A stretch of DNA of 64,000 nt from Chryseobacterium salipaludis. Its GTDB lineage: Bacteria > Bacteroidota > Bacteroidia > Flavobacteriales > Weeksellaceae. Where the stretch lies: assembly GCF_022968825.1 (NCBI RefSeq), contig NZ_JALHKS010000001.1, positions 496,001-560,000 of the forward strand, written 5' to 3'. Positions 1-6,853 of the stretch are shown here, in pieces. The notes beneath the pieces are model-generated. The model was not told the origin of the DNA. It saw only the letters and a list, made by a program, of their open reading frames with translations, and searched no databases. Made by a program: the position numbers and the translations under genes. Numbering within the stretch: position 1 is the stretch's first letter; each line of letters opens with the position of its first letter.

Positions 1-483
1 GTAGGCACCGAAGACTTCGTTCAAGGCATAGCGAACGGCAGTTGGGAAATCGAGTTCCGGATTGGAAACCATAATATACTCGATCAGGTTCACCAGCACT
101 TCTGTATCCGTTTCTGAATGGAAAACATATCCTTTCTCGGTCAGCATGGTTTTAATGGTATCGTAGTTTTCGATAATACCATTATGCACCAGCGCTATCT
201 TCCCATTATTGGATAGGTGCGGATGCGAATTCTGATCGCTCGGTACGCCGTGGGTAGCCCATCGGGTGTGGCCCATCCCTACTCTACTGGTCCCGGCCAG
301 GTTTTCAGAAATCGCTACCAGGTCATCCACTTTTCCTTTGGTTTTTGCTACCTGAAAAGTTTCTCCTTTGTCATCCAGCACAATTCCTGCACTGTCATAT
401 CCTCTGTATTCCAATCTGCGCAATCCATTGATCACCACTTCATAAGCATCCTGAAAGCCGGTGTACCCTACAATTCCACACAT
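1..483 (-). CDS. glmS: Glutamine--fructose-6-phosphate aminotransferase, N-terminal part (cut by window edge)
   Basis: This is the first 161 codons of GlmS, which makes glucosamine-6-phosphate from fructose-6-phosphate and glutamine for peptidoglycan and LPS. The protein begins MCGIVGYTG, so Cys2 is the N-terminal nucleophile of the class II glutaminase domain after Met removal. RLEYRGYDSAG, GMGHTRWATHG and VHNGIIEN follow, all family hallmarks. The isomerase (SIS) domains lie outside the window. It is the last visible gene of a minus-strand set, 25 nt after the DUF4270 gene. Identity is clear; only the length is unknown. Confidence 0.97.
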   Translation of the reverse strand, partial: MCGIVGYTGFQDAYEVVINGLRRLEYRGYDSAGIVLDDKGETFQVAKTKGKVDDLVAISENLAGTSRVGMGHTRWATHGVPSDQNSHPHLSNNGKIALVHNGIIENYDTIKTMLTEKGYVFHSETDTEVLVNLIEYIMVSNPELDFPTAVRYALNEVFGAY

Positions 484-508
484 AATTATTGTCTCTGTTT
501 AAGTTTTT

Positions 509-2059
509 TTATTTTTTGCCGTAAGTTAAAATCAGGCTTGCGCTTTTGGCATTGCCCGGGTCTGTACCAACAAGTACCACGCGGTTCGGCGTAAAACTTC
601 TGGTATTGTATTGCTGTGCTTTTGTGGGATACTGCATACCCAGCAGCGAACCATTGCCGTCCTGCAGATAGGCGCCTACATTCACAATGAAAGGTGCAGC
701 CGTAGCTTCTTTTTCAATAATATTTTTAAAGGTTTGCGTAATGCTGATGTCATAATACGCATTGCTTTTCTCCAGATCAACGCCACGAATCAATTGATAA
801 AGTCCGGTGCCGTAGAGGGTTTTCAGATCTTCGAGGAACGTATCAAGTCCGTCGCCTTCCTGCTGGACCGTGAATTCCTGCGGCTTTCTGTATGTATTGT
901 TCCACACATCTTCAGCAACATACAGGCGCATCTTCGCGGAAATGATGCCGATCTGCTGATTTTTATACATTTCTTTAATATCAGCTATCGTTTGTGCCGG
1001 GATCTTCAAAGCAAAACCGGGTCCTCCCATTCCCTGCGCATATAATCTGGCATCACCTGTCTCTGAATTTGCAGAGGCGGCAGCAGTTTGTGCATTGGAA
1101 CCTGCACTAAATTCGATTTGGCTGAAGTGCGTGTTGGCCGCACCGGCATTCAAATCAAAAACTTTGTTTATGCGTGTGGTCGTAGTGCCTTCTGTTTTAT
1201 CGTTTTTATAATATAATTTAAGCTCAACAGAATTTGGATCGAAACTGAAAATATAACCGTCATTTTCCTGAACGGAAACTCTGATTCCTTTGAAGTAACG
1301 GATAAAAGAAGCAGCATCGGTCAGCTGTGGCGCGTTTCCTTTGGTAATGATTTTATTCTGGAAGAAGGCACTGTCTAGCGGAATACGGATTCCTGCGGCG
1401 CGCTCAAACAGCAGATTGGTGTCATCTGTCTTTTTGGTAATTTTAATGGAAGAAACGTTGCCATCAAAAACCTTCGTGCCAAGTTCTGCTCCTGTATTAA
1501 CCGTTTTATCAGAATTAAATTCTTCATCAGGCGAATACAGGAAATCAGTTACTTCCTGTACTTTTATGTTAAAAATCGTTTTGCCGTTCAGTTTCGCTTT
1601 ACCGTATTTCGCAATCGGATAGGTATTTACCACTTTTTTGGCAGCAACAGAATCCTGTGGCCAGATGTAATCCTCATTGGTCGTTGTAGTTACAGAATCT
1701 GCGGCATAATACGGCTTAATCACCAGCACCGCCGAATCCAAAACCGGATTGGTTCCGAAATCAGGACTGTAGGAAGACAAACGCAATTGGGTTACGTACG
1801 AAGACTTCTGCATCCCGAACTGCGGCTCATTAAAGGCGCCCAGTGTGGCACTTTGCAGCCGGTCATCATCCGAGCGGATCTTTTGACCGTTGCTTACATT
1901 ATATGCAGTTAATCCAAAAGTTTTAATAATCCCCTCGGCGCCGTCACCAAAAAACTGGGATCCCAGCCCGTCGGTTTCAGGTTCACAGGCAAGCAGCACA
2001 AAGCTCCCGATTGCCAGCGCTGCTGCAGTCCGGAAGCTGTTCTTAATAAATCTTATCAT
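509..2059 (-). CDS. DUF4270 family outer-membrane-type lipoprotein
   Basis: This 516-residue protein of unknown function matches the DUF4270 lipoprotein family of Bacteroidota. It has an N-terminal hydrophobic segment ending in a lipobox (FVLLAC, Cys25), then a beta-rich body. A TTG lies one codon upstream of the chosen ATG, and ATG is preferred. The neighbours are a GT5-like protein 16 nt upstream and glmS downstream. That order recurs in flavobacterial genomes and suggests a cell-envelope role; the role itself is inference. No catalytic motif was seen. Confidence 0.82.
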   Translation of the reverse strand: MIRFIKNSFRTAAALAIGSFVLLACEPETDGLGSQFFGDGAEGIIKTFGLTAYNVSNGQKIRSDDDRLQSATLGAFNEPQFGMQKSSYVTQLRLSSYSPDFGTNPVLDSAVLVIKPYYAADSVTTTTNEDYIWPQDSVAAKKVVNTYPIAKYGKAKLNGKTIFNIKVQEVTDFLYSPDEEFNSDKTVNTGAELGTKVFDGNVSSIKITKKTDDTNLLFERAAGIRIPLDSAFFQNKIITKGNAPQLTDAASFIRYFKGIRVSVQENDGYIFSFDPNSVELKLYYKNDKTEGTTTTRINKVFDLNAGAANTHFSQIEFSAGSNAQTAAASANSETGDARLYAQGMGGPGFALKIPAQTIADIKEMYKNQQIGIISAKMRLYVAEDVWNNTYRKPQEFTVQQEGDGLDTFLEDLKTLYGTGLYQLIRGVDLEKSNAYYDISITQTFKNIIEKEATAAPFIVNVGAYLQDGNGSLLGMQYPTKAQQYNTRSFTPNRVVLVGTDPGNAKSASLILTYGKK

Positions 2060-2075
2060 CAAAGTAAGTCTTGTA

Positions 2076-2846
2076 TTAGTAGATGTTCATGATGGACTCC
2101 GGGTCCAGGTATTCAGACTTGGGTGTAGTGGTTTTCTCGAAAGCTTCTTTCAGGTCATCCTGCAGAAACTCATCGCCTTTAACTACTTTATCGACCAGCC
2201 CCATACTTTCGACCACAAAGTTGTGAAAGTTCGGTTGCTTAAACGCGGAAAGATCCGAAATATTATCAAAATTCATTTTTTCTTCCACGGAAGCATCCAG
2301 CGGCAGGTTCTCTTCGTTGTACACAGAAAGCACCAGTTTGGAATCATTAAAGTATGAATCGTTTTTATAGAAAGTTTTCAGATACACCGGAATAAAGGAC
2401 GCCATCCAGCCATTCAGGTGAATCACATCCGGCACCCAGTTGAGCTTTTTAATGGTTTCGATAACACCGCGCGCAAAGAAAATGGCACGCTCATCATTGT
2501 CATCAAAAGCTTTTCCGTCGGCATCAGTATAAAAATGCTTGCGCTTGAAATACTCCTCATTATCAATAAAATAAACCTGCAAACGCTCACCGGGCAAAGA
2601 GGCCACTTTGATAATCAGCGGCTGGTCCAGATCATTAATAATAATATTCATCCCCGAAAGGCGGATTACTTCATGCAACTGGAATTTGCGCTCACTAATC
2701 TGGCCAAAACGCGGCATAAATACTCGGACATCATTTCCCTCCTGGTGCATCTTCAGGGCCATCTTACTTACCATCGTCGCCATATTACTGTCTTCCTGAT
2801 ACGGAAACATCTCGGTGGTAACGTACAAAATCTTTTGGTTTTGCAT
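2076..2846 (-). CDS. Half-length GT5-type glycogen/starch synthase-like protein
   Basis: The 256 residues resemble the N-terminal Rossmann half of GT5 glycogen/starch synthases. ILYVTTEMFPY near the N-terminus, DVRVFMPRFGQI, and DVIHLNGWMASF (like the DVVHAHDW segment) are visible. The typical ADP-glucose-binding KTGGL loop is altered, and the whole C-terminal GT-B half is absent, since full enzymes have about 480 residues. Similar short proteins are usual in Flavobacteriia, so this is probably a native family and not a recent truncation. It is the promoter-proximal gene of the set ending in glmS. Catalytic activity is doubtful. Confidence 0.75.
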   Translation of the reverse strand: MQNQKILYVTTEMFPYQEDSNMATMVSKMALKMHQEGNDVRVFMPRFGQISERKFQLHEVIRLSGMNIIINDLDQPLIIKVASLPGERLQVYFIDNEEYFKRKHFYTDADGKAFDDNDERAIFFARGVIETIKKLNWVPDVIHLNGWMASFIPVYLKTFYKNDSYFNDSKLVLSVYNEENLPLDASVEEKMNFDNISDLSAFKQPNFHNFVVESMGLVDKVVKGDEFLQDDLKEAFEKTTTPKSEYLDPESIMNIY

Positions 2847-2892
2847 AAATTCTCTCTTTCTTCTTAGTGTTAAGGCAGAATATTCTACGGCG

Positions 2893-2900
2893 CAAAAATA
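2893..2900 (-). promoter_or_regulatory. Candidate -7 element for the GT5/DUF4270/glmS set
   Basis: TATTTTTG on the minus strand matches the Bacteroidota -7 consensus TAnnTTTG. It lies 46 nt upstream of the GT5-like start. No TTG was found at the usual 17-23 nt upstream. Confidence 0.4.
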
Positions 2901-3044
2901 CGAAATTTTAAACTAATAAATTTTACGATAGATATTATTAATCAATATTATAATTAATGGAAATCAGGTACCTAAAATATCAGCATTGGCAGTAGGAAAC
3001 GATGTGGATTTTATCTTACATTTACGCCGGAAAAGAATTTTTAT

Positions 3045-3893
3045 ATGGAAGTTTTCAGGGATCGAAATACGTTCAGAGCGTACATTGAAAGACACAAAGA
3101 AATGGGATTGCGCATTGGTTTTGCACCAACTATGGGCGCACTGCATGAAGGCCATTTATCATTATATGACAAAGCAGCCCGTGAAAATGATCTGGTTATT
3201 TCTTCCATATTTGTGAATCCGACACAGTTTAACAACGCGGCCGACCTGGAAAAATATCCGCGCGATGTGGAACGAGACCTTAAACTCCTTCGGGAAACCG
3301 GTCAGGTGGATGCTGTGTATGTACCTTCTGAAACCGATCTGTATCCGGACGGACTCAAAAGCAAGAACTATAACTTCGGTGGTATGGAAAACGAAATGGA
3401 AGGAAAATTCCGGCCGGGACATTTTGATGGTGTAGGTACCGTGGTGGAAGAATTGCTGCGACAAGTGCAGCCGGATCATGCTTATTTCGGTGAGAAAGAC
3501 TTTCAGCAACTGGCCATCATCCGGGAGCTAGTGAAACAACTGGAACTTCCTGTGAAAATTCATGGTGTGGCTACCTTTCGCGAAAAGTCGGGCCTGGCGA
3601 TGAGCTCACGCAATATGCGCCTCTCCGAAACCCAGCGCGCGGCTGCGGCGGTTATTTATGAAACACTGCAAAAAGTAAACGATTGGTTCCGTGTGATCAG
3701 CGTTGAAGAAATCAACAAAAGAGTGAAAGACATCTTTGATGATCAGCGCGGCATGCAACTGGAATATTTTGAAATTGCCGACGAAAACACTTTAAAGCAG
3801 ACGGATTTTTTCTATAAAGACCACTCCTATCGTGCTTTCATTGTAGTTTTTGTGAATGATGTGCGCCTGATTGACAATATGCACCTGGATTAG
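3045..3893 (+). CDS. panC: Pantoate--beta-alanine ligase
   Basis: PanC condenses pantoate and beta-alanine with ATP to make pantothenate, the precursor of CoA. Its 282 residues are full length. The N-terminal Rossmann domain has PTMGALHEGHLSL (the HxGH nucleotide-binding motif), VFVNPTQF and YFGEKDFQQL. The C-terminal part carries the KS...SSRN loop (residues about 180-190). The gene stands alone and diverges from the GT5-like gene. A near-consensus -7 box (TACATTTA, 3017-3024) sits 20 nt before the ATG. A strong hairpin follows the stop. Confidence 0.97.
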   Translation: MEVFRDRNTFRAYIERHKEMGLRIGFAPTMGALHEGHLSLYDKAARENDLVISSIFVNPTQFNNAADLEKYPRDVERDLKLLRETGQVDAVYVPSETDLYPDGLKSKNYNFGGMENEMEGKFRPGHFDGVGTVVEELLRQVQPDHAYFGEKDFQQLAIIRELVKQLELPVKIHGVATFREKSGLAMSSRNMRLSETQRAAAAVIYETLQKVNDWFRVISVEEINKRVKDIFDDQRGMQLEYFEIADENTLKQTDFFYKDHSYRAFIVVFVNDVRLIDNMHLD

Positions 3894-3908
3894 GAACGGA
3901 CCGAAAAA

Positions 3909-3938
3909 TCAAAAGTCTTCCGGAAGGAAGACTTTTGA
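3909..3938 (+). terminator. Strong hairpin downstream of panC
   Basis: A 13-bp perfect inverted repeat (arms TCAAAAGTCTTCC and its complement) encloses a GGAA tetraloop 15 nt after the panC stop. The U-rich stretch lies inside the right arm and not after it. It may act as a terminator or an mRNA 3'-end stabiliser. Confidence 0.6.
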
Positions 3939-3994
3939 ACACCAAATCACAAAATATTAATATGAAAAAAATTCACTTTGATAAAGTAAACTTG

Positions 3995-4067
3995 TGACCT
4001 GGCTGGGATTCGAACCCAGGACCCATACATTAAAAGTGTATTGCTCTACCAGCTGAGCTACCAGGTC
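3995..4067 (-). tRNA. tRNA-Lys (anticodon UUU), copy 1
   Basis: On the minus strand the cloverleaf has acceptor stem GACCTGG/CCAGGTC with discriminator A. It has a D-arm AGCTCAGCTGGTAGAGC, anticodon loop CTTTTAA (UUU) and T-arm CTGGGTTCGAATCCCAG. The length is 73 nt with no encoded CCA. It is identical in sequence to the second Lys copy 176 nt away. Confidence 0.95.
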
Positions 4068-4119
4068 TTTCTGCCTCGGAACTGATTTGAAATTCCTTAA
4101 CAAAAAATATTTTTAGTTG

Positions 4120-4202
4120 TGCCTGCGACTGGACTCGAACCAGCACATCCGTAGGAAACCACCCCCTCAAGATGGCGTGTCTACCAATTTCACCACGCAG
4201 GC
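4120..4202 (-). tRNA. tRNA-Leu (anticodon GAG)
   Basis: This class II tRNA of 83 nt has acceptor stem GCCTGCG/CGCAGGC and discriminator A. The anticodon stem-loop is CCATC-TTGAGGG-GGTGG, giving anticodon GAG. There is a long variable arm, and the T-arm contains GGTTCGAGTCC. It lies between two identical tRNA-Lys genes and is probably co-transcribed with them on the minus strand. Confidence 0.93.
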
Positions 4203-4243
4203 AAAAAAGTCCGCTGCCAATAATAAGGAAGCTTTCCTTTGAG

Positions 4244-4316
4244 TGACCTGGCTGGGATTCGAACCCAGGACCCATACATTAAAAGTGTATTGCTCTACCA
4301 GCTGAGCTACCAGGTC
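4244..4316 (-). tRNA. tRNA-Lys (anticodon UUU), copy 2
   Basis: The 73-nt gene is identical to the first tRNA-Lys copy, including acceptor stem, anticodon UUU and discriminator A. It is the first gene of the minus-strand order Lys-Leu-Lys. Confidence 0.95.
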
Positions 4317-4421
4317 GGCCACCTCATAAACCGGAATTTCTTCCCTGTTTTAAAGTGGTGCAAAGATACTTCTTTTTTTAAACTCTCAAAATTTTTTTGG
4401 TAATTTGTACAAAATAAAAAT

Positions 4422-4931
4422 ATGATCATTTCCCTGCTGGGATATATGGGGAGCGGCAAGTCCCACATTTCCAAAATATTGAGTCAAAAAACCAATTATT
4501 CCTGCATTGATCTGGATAAAGAAATTTCTCAGCGTCACAAACTTTCGATAGCCGAAATTTTTGCCCAGCGCGGTGAATTGTTCTTCCGGCGACAGGAAAG
4601 ACTGATGCTGGAAGAGATTCTTGAGACGCGTGAAAACTGTATCATGAGCCTGGGTGGCGGTACACCGGCCTATTATGACAATATGGCTTTATTAAAGGAC
4701 AAGACAACGACGGTGTACCTGCGGGCATCCATTGCTACCTTAGTGAGCAGATTATCGAAACATAAAGAACGACGCCCCATGATCGCGCGCCTGTCGGATG
4801 AGGAACTGCCCGAGTATATTGCCAAGCACCTTTTCGAGCGGCAGACATTCTATACCCAGGCGGAATACACCGTTATTACGGACAATAAAACGCCTGAAGA
4901 AATCGCAGCGGAGATTGCAGCACTGGTTTAG
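4422..4931 (+). CDS. aroK: Shikimate kinase
   Basis: AroK phosphorylates shikimate at the 3-OH with ATP, a step in chorismate and aromatic amino-acid synthesis. Its 169 residues carry the P-loop GYMGSGKS (residues 7-14). They also carry the shikimate-binding DLDKEI (about 31-36) and the GGGTP loop (about 78-82). A C-terminal lid with KERRPMI follows. The length is normal. A -7-like box TAATTTG (4401-4407) lies 14 nt before the start. The 3' end overlaps the convergent S4-domain gene by 4 nt. Confidence 0.96.
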   Translation: MIISLLGYMGSGKSHISKILSQKTNYSCIDLDKEISQRHKLSIAEIFAQRGELFFRRQERLMLEEILETRENCIMSLGGGTPAYYDNMALLKDKTTTVYLRASIATLVSRLSKHKERRPMIARLSDEELPEYIAKHLFERQTFYTQAEYTVITDNKTPEEIAAEIAALV

Positions 4932-5344
4932 TCCTCATCGTCGCGAAAGAAGGCATCCCAGTCTTCCACTTCACCGGGACTGGTTTCCACAAAATCATCA
5001 ATGTCACGACGGTCCTTTTTGGTAGGCCGGCCCTCGCCCTTATTGCGGTAGTGCTCCTGGCTGAGGCGGCGCATCTGCAGCAGTTCGTACTGATCCGGTG
5101 CGGTGCGGTCGGCAATATAATCTGCGACCAGTTTCGCGCCTACGCGGCTTTTCGGGAACTGCAGGACTTTCAGCTGGTAATCGATCTGGTTCTTTCGGAT
5201 GGTGATCAGGTCGCCCTCTTTCACCTCCCGGGATGATTTTACGGTTTGCCCGCCGATCGACACACGGTTTTTCTTGATTTCATCAGCAGCCAGGCTTCTT
5301 GTTTTATAAAAACGCACACACCATAAAAACTTATCGATTCTCAT
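4928..5344 (-). CDS. S4-domain RNA-binding protein, Hsp15/HslR-like
   Basis: The 138-residue protein has an S4 RNA-binding domain at about residues 1-60 (MRIDKFLWCVRFYKTRS...IKKNRVSIGG, then VKEGDLI). A charged C-terminal tail contains KGEGRPTKKDRRDID, as in Hsp15/HslR. By family knowledge, Hsp15 binds 50S subunits carrying stalled nascent chains. The tail is Asp/Glu-rich, which is a flavobacterial feature. The gene is convergent with aroK (4-nt overlap) and divergent from the FKBP-like lipoprotein. Function is inferred from homology. Confidence 0.88.
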   Translation of the reverse strand: MRIDKFLWCVRFYKTRSLAADEIKKNRVSIGGQTVKSSREVKEGDLITIRKNQIDYQLKVLQFPKSRVGAKLVADYIADRTAPDQYELLQMRRLSQEHYRNKGEGRPTKKDRRDIDDFVETSPGEVEDWDAFFRDDED

Positions 5345-5354
5345 ATTTTATTTA

Positions 5355-5362
5355 TACTTTTG
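5355..5362 (+). promoter_or_regulatory. Candidate -7 element for the FKBP-like lipoprotein gene
   Basis: TACTTTTG matches TAnnTTTG and is followed by CTGG. It lies 39 nt before the ATG at 5402, in the short space between divergent genes. The -33 TTG is not visible. Confidence 0.4.
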
Positions 5363-5401
5363 CTGGACTTTTAATTGCAGCAATTTACTGATAATATACT
5401 T

Positions 5402-6112
5402 ATGAAAAAAGCAATCCTCTGCCTCGTGATGTTTGCCCTGGCTACGGTTTCCTGCCGTAAAGATGAAGATACCATTGTTCCTGAGGTGGAAATGACAACA
5501 CAGAATTCCTATGATGACCAGGCGGTCCAGAAATACCTGCAGACGCATTATCTGGACAGCAAAGGCAATGTGAAAGATTTTGCGGAAGGAGACACGGTAA
5601 ATGTGAAGCTGATCGATATGGAACCGGTAACTTTGCCTTCAGGTGTGGTATATATCGTGCGTCCTGGCGCACAGCCTGAGCCGGGAACTCCAATTGGCAG
5701 CACGGATATCATTCATTTAATGGGTAGCATCATGACCTATGTCGCTACCGAAACGGAAGGTAAAGTAGGATTTAATTCCCCCTACCCTTTTATTAATACC
5801 TTGACGCAAACGGGCGTTCCACAGGAAGACCCTGCTTATTATTACGTAAAACAAAGTGTGCTGGACGCCGCCTCTGCCGGTGTTGCCAAGGAGCGCAGCT
5901 ATTACGAAATCGAGGGGTTCCGCGAAGCTTTACAGAAGTTTAAAGCGTTCGATCTGCCGGAAGATGCTGATTATAATTTGCAGGGCGTGATCATAGTGCC
6001 TTCCCGGGCTGCTTTTGCGCGCGATGCTCATTTTAATTACAATAATATTTCCCTGCGCAACCGAAGTTTTGTTTTTAATTTCCAGGTATATAAATCAATG
6101 ACAAGACCGTAA
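5402..6112 (+). CDS. Lipoprotein, possibly FKBP-type (GldI-like) fold
   Basis: This 236-residue lipoprotein has signal sequence MKKAILCLVMFALATVSC, with the lipid-anchor Cys at residue 18. The start is placed at 5402 because an upstream in-frame Met would put nine residues before the signal. The central part contains GDTVNVKL and a C-terminal FNFQVY strand that recall Bacteroidota FKBP-like peptidyl-prolyl isomerase lipoproteins. Catalytic-pocket residues cannot be assigned by eye, so the PPIase label is tentative. It is a single gene followed by a clear terminator. Confidence 0.6.
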   Translation: MKKAILCLVMFALATVSCRKDEDTIVPEVEMTTQNSYDDQAVQKYLQTHYLDSKGNVKDFAEGDTVNVKLIDMEPVTLPSGVVYIVRPGAQPEPGTPIGSTDIIHLMGSIMTYVATETEGKVGFNSPYPFINTLTQTGVPQEDPAYYYVKQSVLDAASAGVAKERSYYEIEGFREALQKFKAFDLPEDADYNLQGVIIVPSRAAFARDAHFNYNNISLRNRSFVFNFQVYKSMTRP

Positions 6113-6134
6113 GGAATCTTTTATAAAAATCTAG

Positions 6135-6165
6135 ACGCTTCTGCTGACCGCAGGAGCGTTTTTTT
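6135..6165 (+). terminator. Rho-independent terminator after the FKBP-like lipoprotein gene
   Basis: The stem ACGCTTCTGC/GCAGGAGCGT has one G-U pair and a short loop, and is followed by seven Ts. It lies 22 nt after the stop and abuts the 3' end of convergent recO. Confidence 0.85.
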
Positions 6166-6853
6166 AATCAAAGATTTCACGAACCACAGCCAGCGACTGC
6201 GGGATATGAAAACCGGTAATGTGGTATTGACAGTACAACATCAGCGAATCCAGGAAAGCGCTGCGTTGCCGGCGTTTTAATGTGACATTATAAATAGGGT
6301 CGGCTTTTAAAAACTGCTGCCAGATGGCTGAGATCTGTTCATCAAAAAAAGTGTGGGAAATTTCATCTTCAAAAACGCCACTTTCCGGATTAAGAAAAGG
6401 TTTGGAACCAGAAAGCGGCGCAACACCTGAGATTTGCAAATACCGGATAATAAAGGCCAGATAAGCATCAGACTTCTTGGAAGAAATAGCTTCACGTACG
6501 GCTTCTATTTCAAGAAATAAACGGCCATTGGCACCTTCATCGCGCAGCACCTGATTGAGAAAGTCTGCAACGAAGAAGAGCACCGTGCTTACCGCAATAT
6601 TTTGGTCACCGTAAAAACTGCCGGTACTTTCTATTTTGCTCATCCGCAACATGGTATCTTGGGAACCACGGCGCGACACGGTAATGAATAGCTGATTTAA
6701 GGGAAAGAGATAAGGTTTCTTTTTATTCTTCGCCGCGTAGATTCCTCTGGCAAAAAAACTCAGGTAACCGTGATCTTCTGTGAAACAATGCAGGATGGCA
6801 TCGTGATCGCCGTATTTTAAATAAGAAAGTAAATAAGAGTTGTAGGTTTCCAT
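6164..6853 (-). CDS. recO: DNA repair protein RecO
   Basis: RecO helps load RecA onto SSB-coated DNA with RecF/RecR and anneals strands. The start is set at 6853 (METYNSYLLSYLKYGD), because the upstream extension is just the out-of-frame 3' end of porZ. This gives 229 residues, normal for the family. An N-terminal OB-fold (about 1-80, with GYLSFFARGIY) and a helical C-terminal part are visible. No four-cysteine zinc site is present, unlike some RecO proteins. The ATG overlaps the porZ stop by one base (TGATG), implying translational coupling. Confidence 0.92.
   Translation of the reverse strand: METYNSYLLSYLKYGDHDAILHCFTEDHGYLSFFARGIYAAKNKKKPYLFPLNQLFITVSRRGSQDTMLRMSKIESTGSFYGDQNIAVSTVLFFVADFLNQVLRDEGANGRLFLEIEAVREAISSKKSDAYLAFIIRYLQISGVAPLSGSKPFLNPESGVFEDEISHTFFDEQISAIWQQFLKADPIYNVTLKRRQRSAFLDSLMLYCQYHITGFHIPQSLAVVREIFD

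Noticed and set aside
4030-4275. 81-codon minus-strand frame across the tRNA genes
   Set aside because: It is a translation of two tRNA-Lys genes and a tRNA-Leu; not a gene.
3995-4316. Duplicated tRNA-Lys genes as attachment-site remnants of an inserted element
   Set aside because: The copies are full-length and intact, with only a tRNA-Leu between them and no integrase nearby; a normal tRNA cluster.
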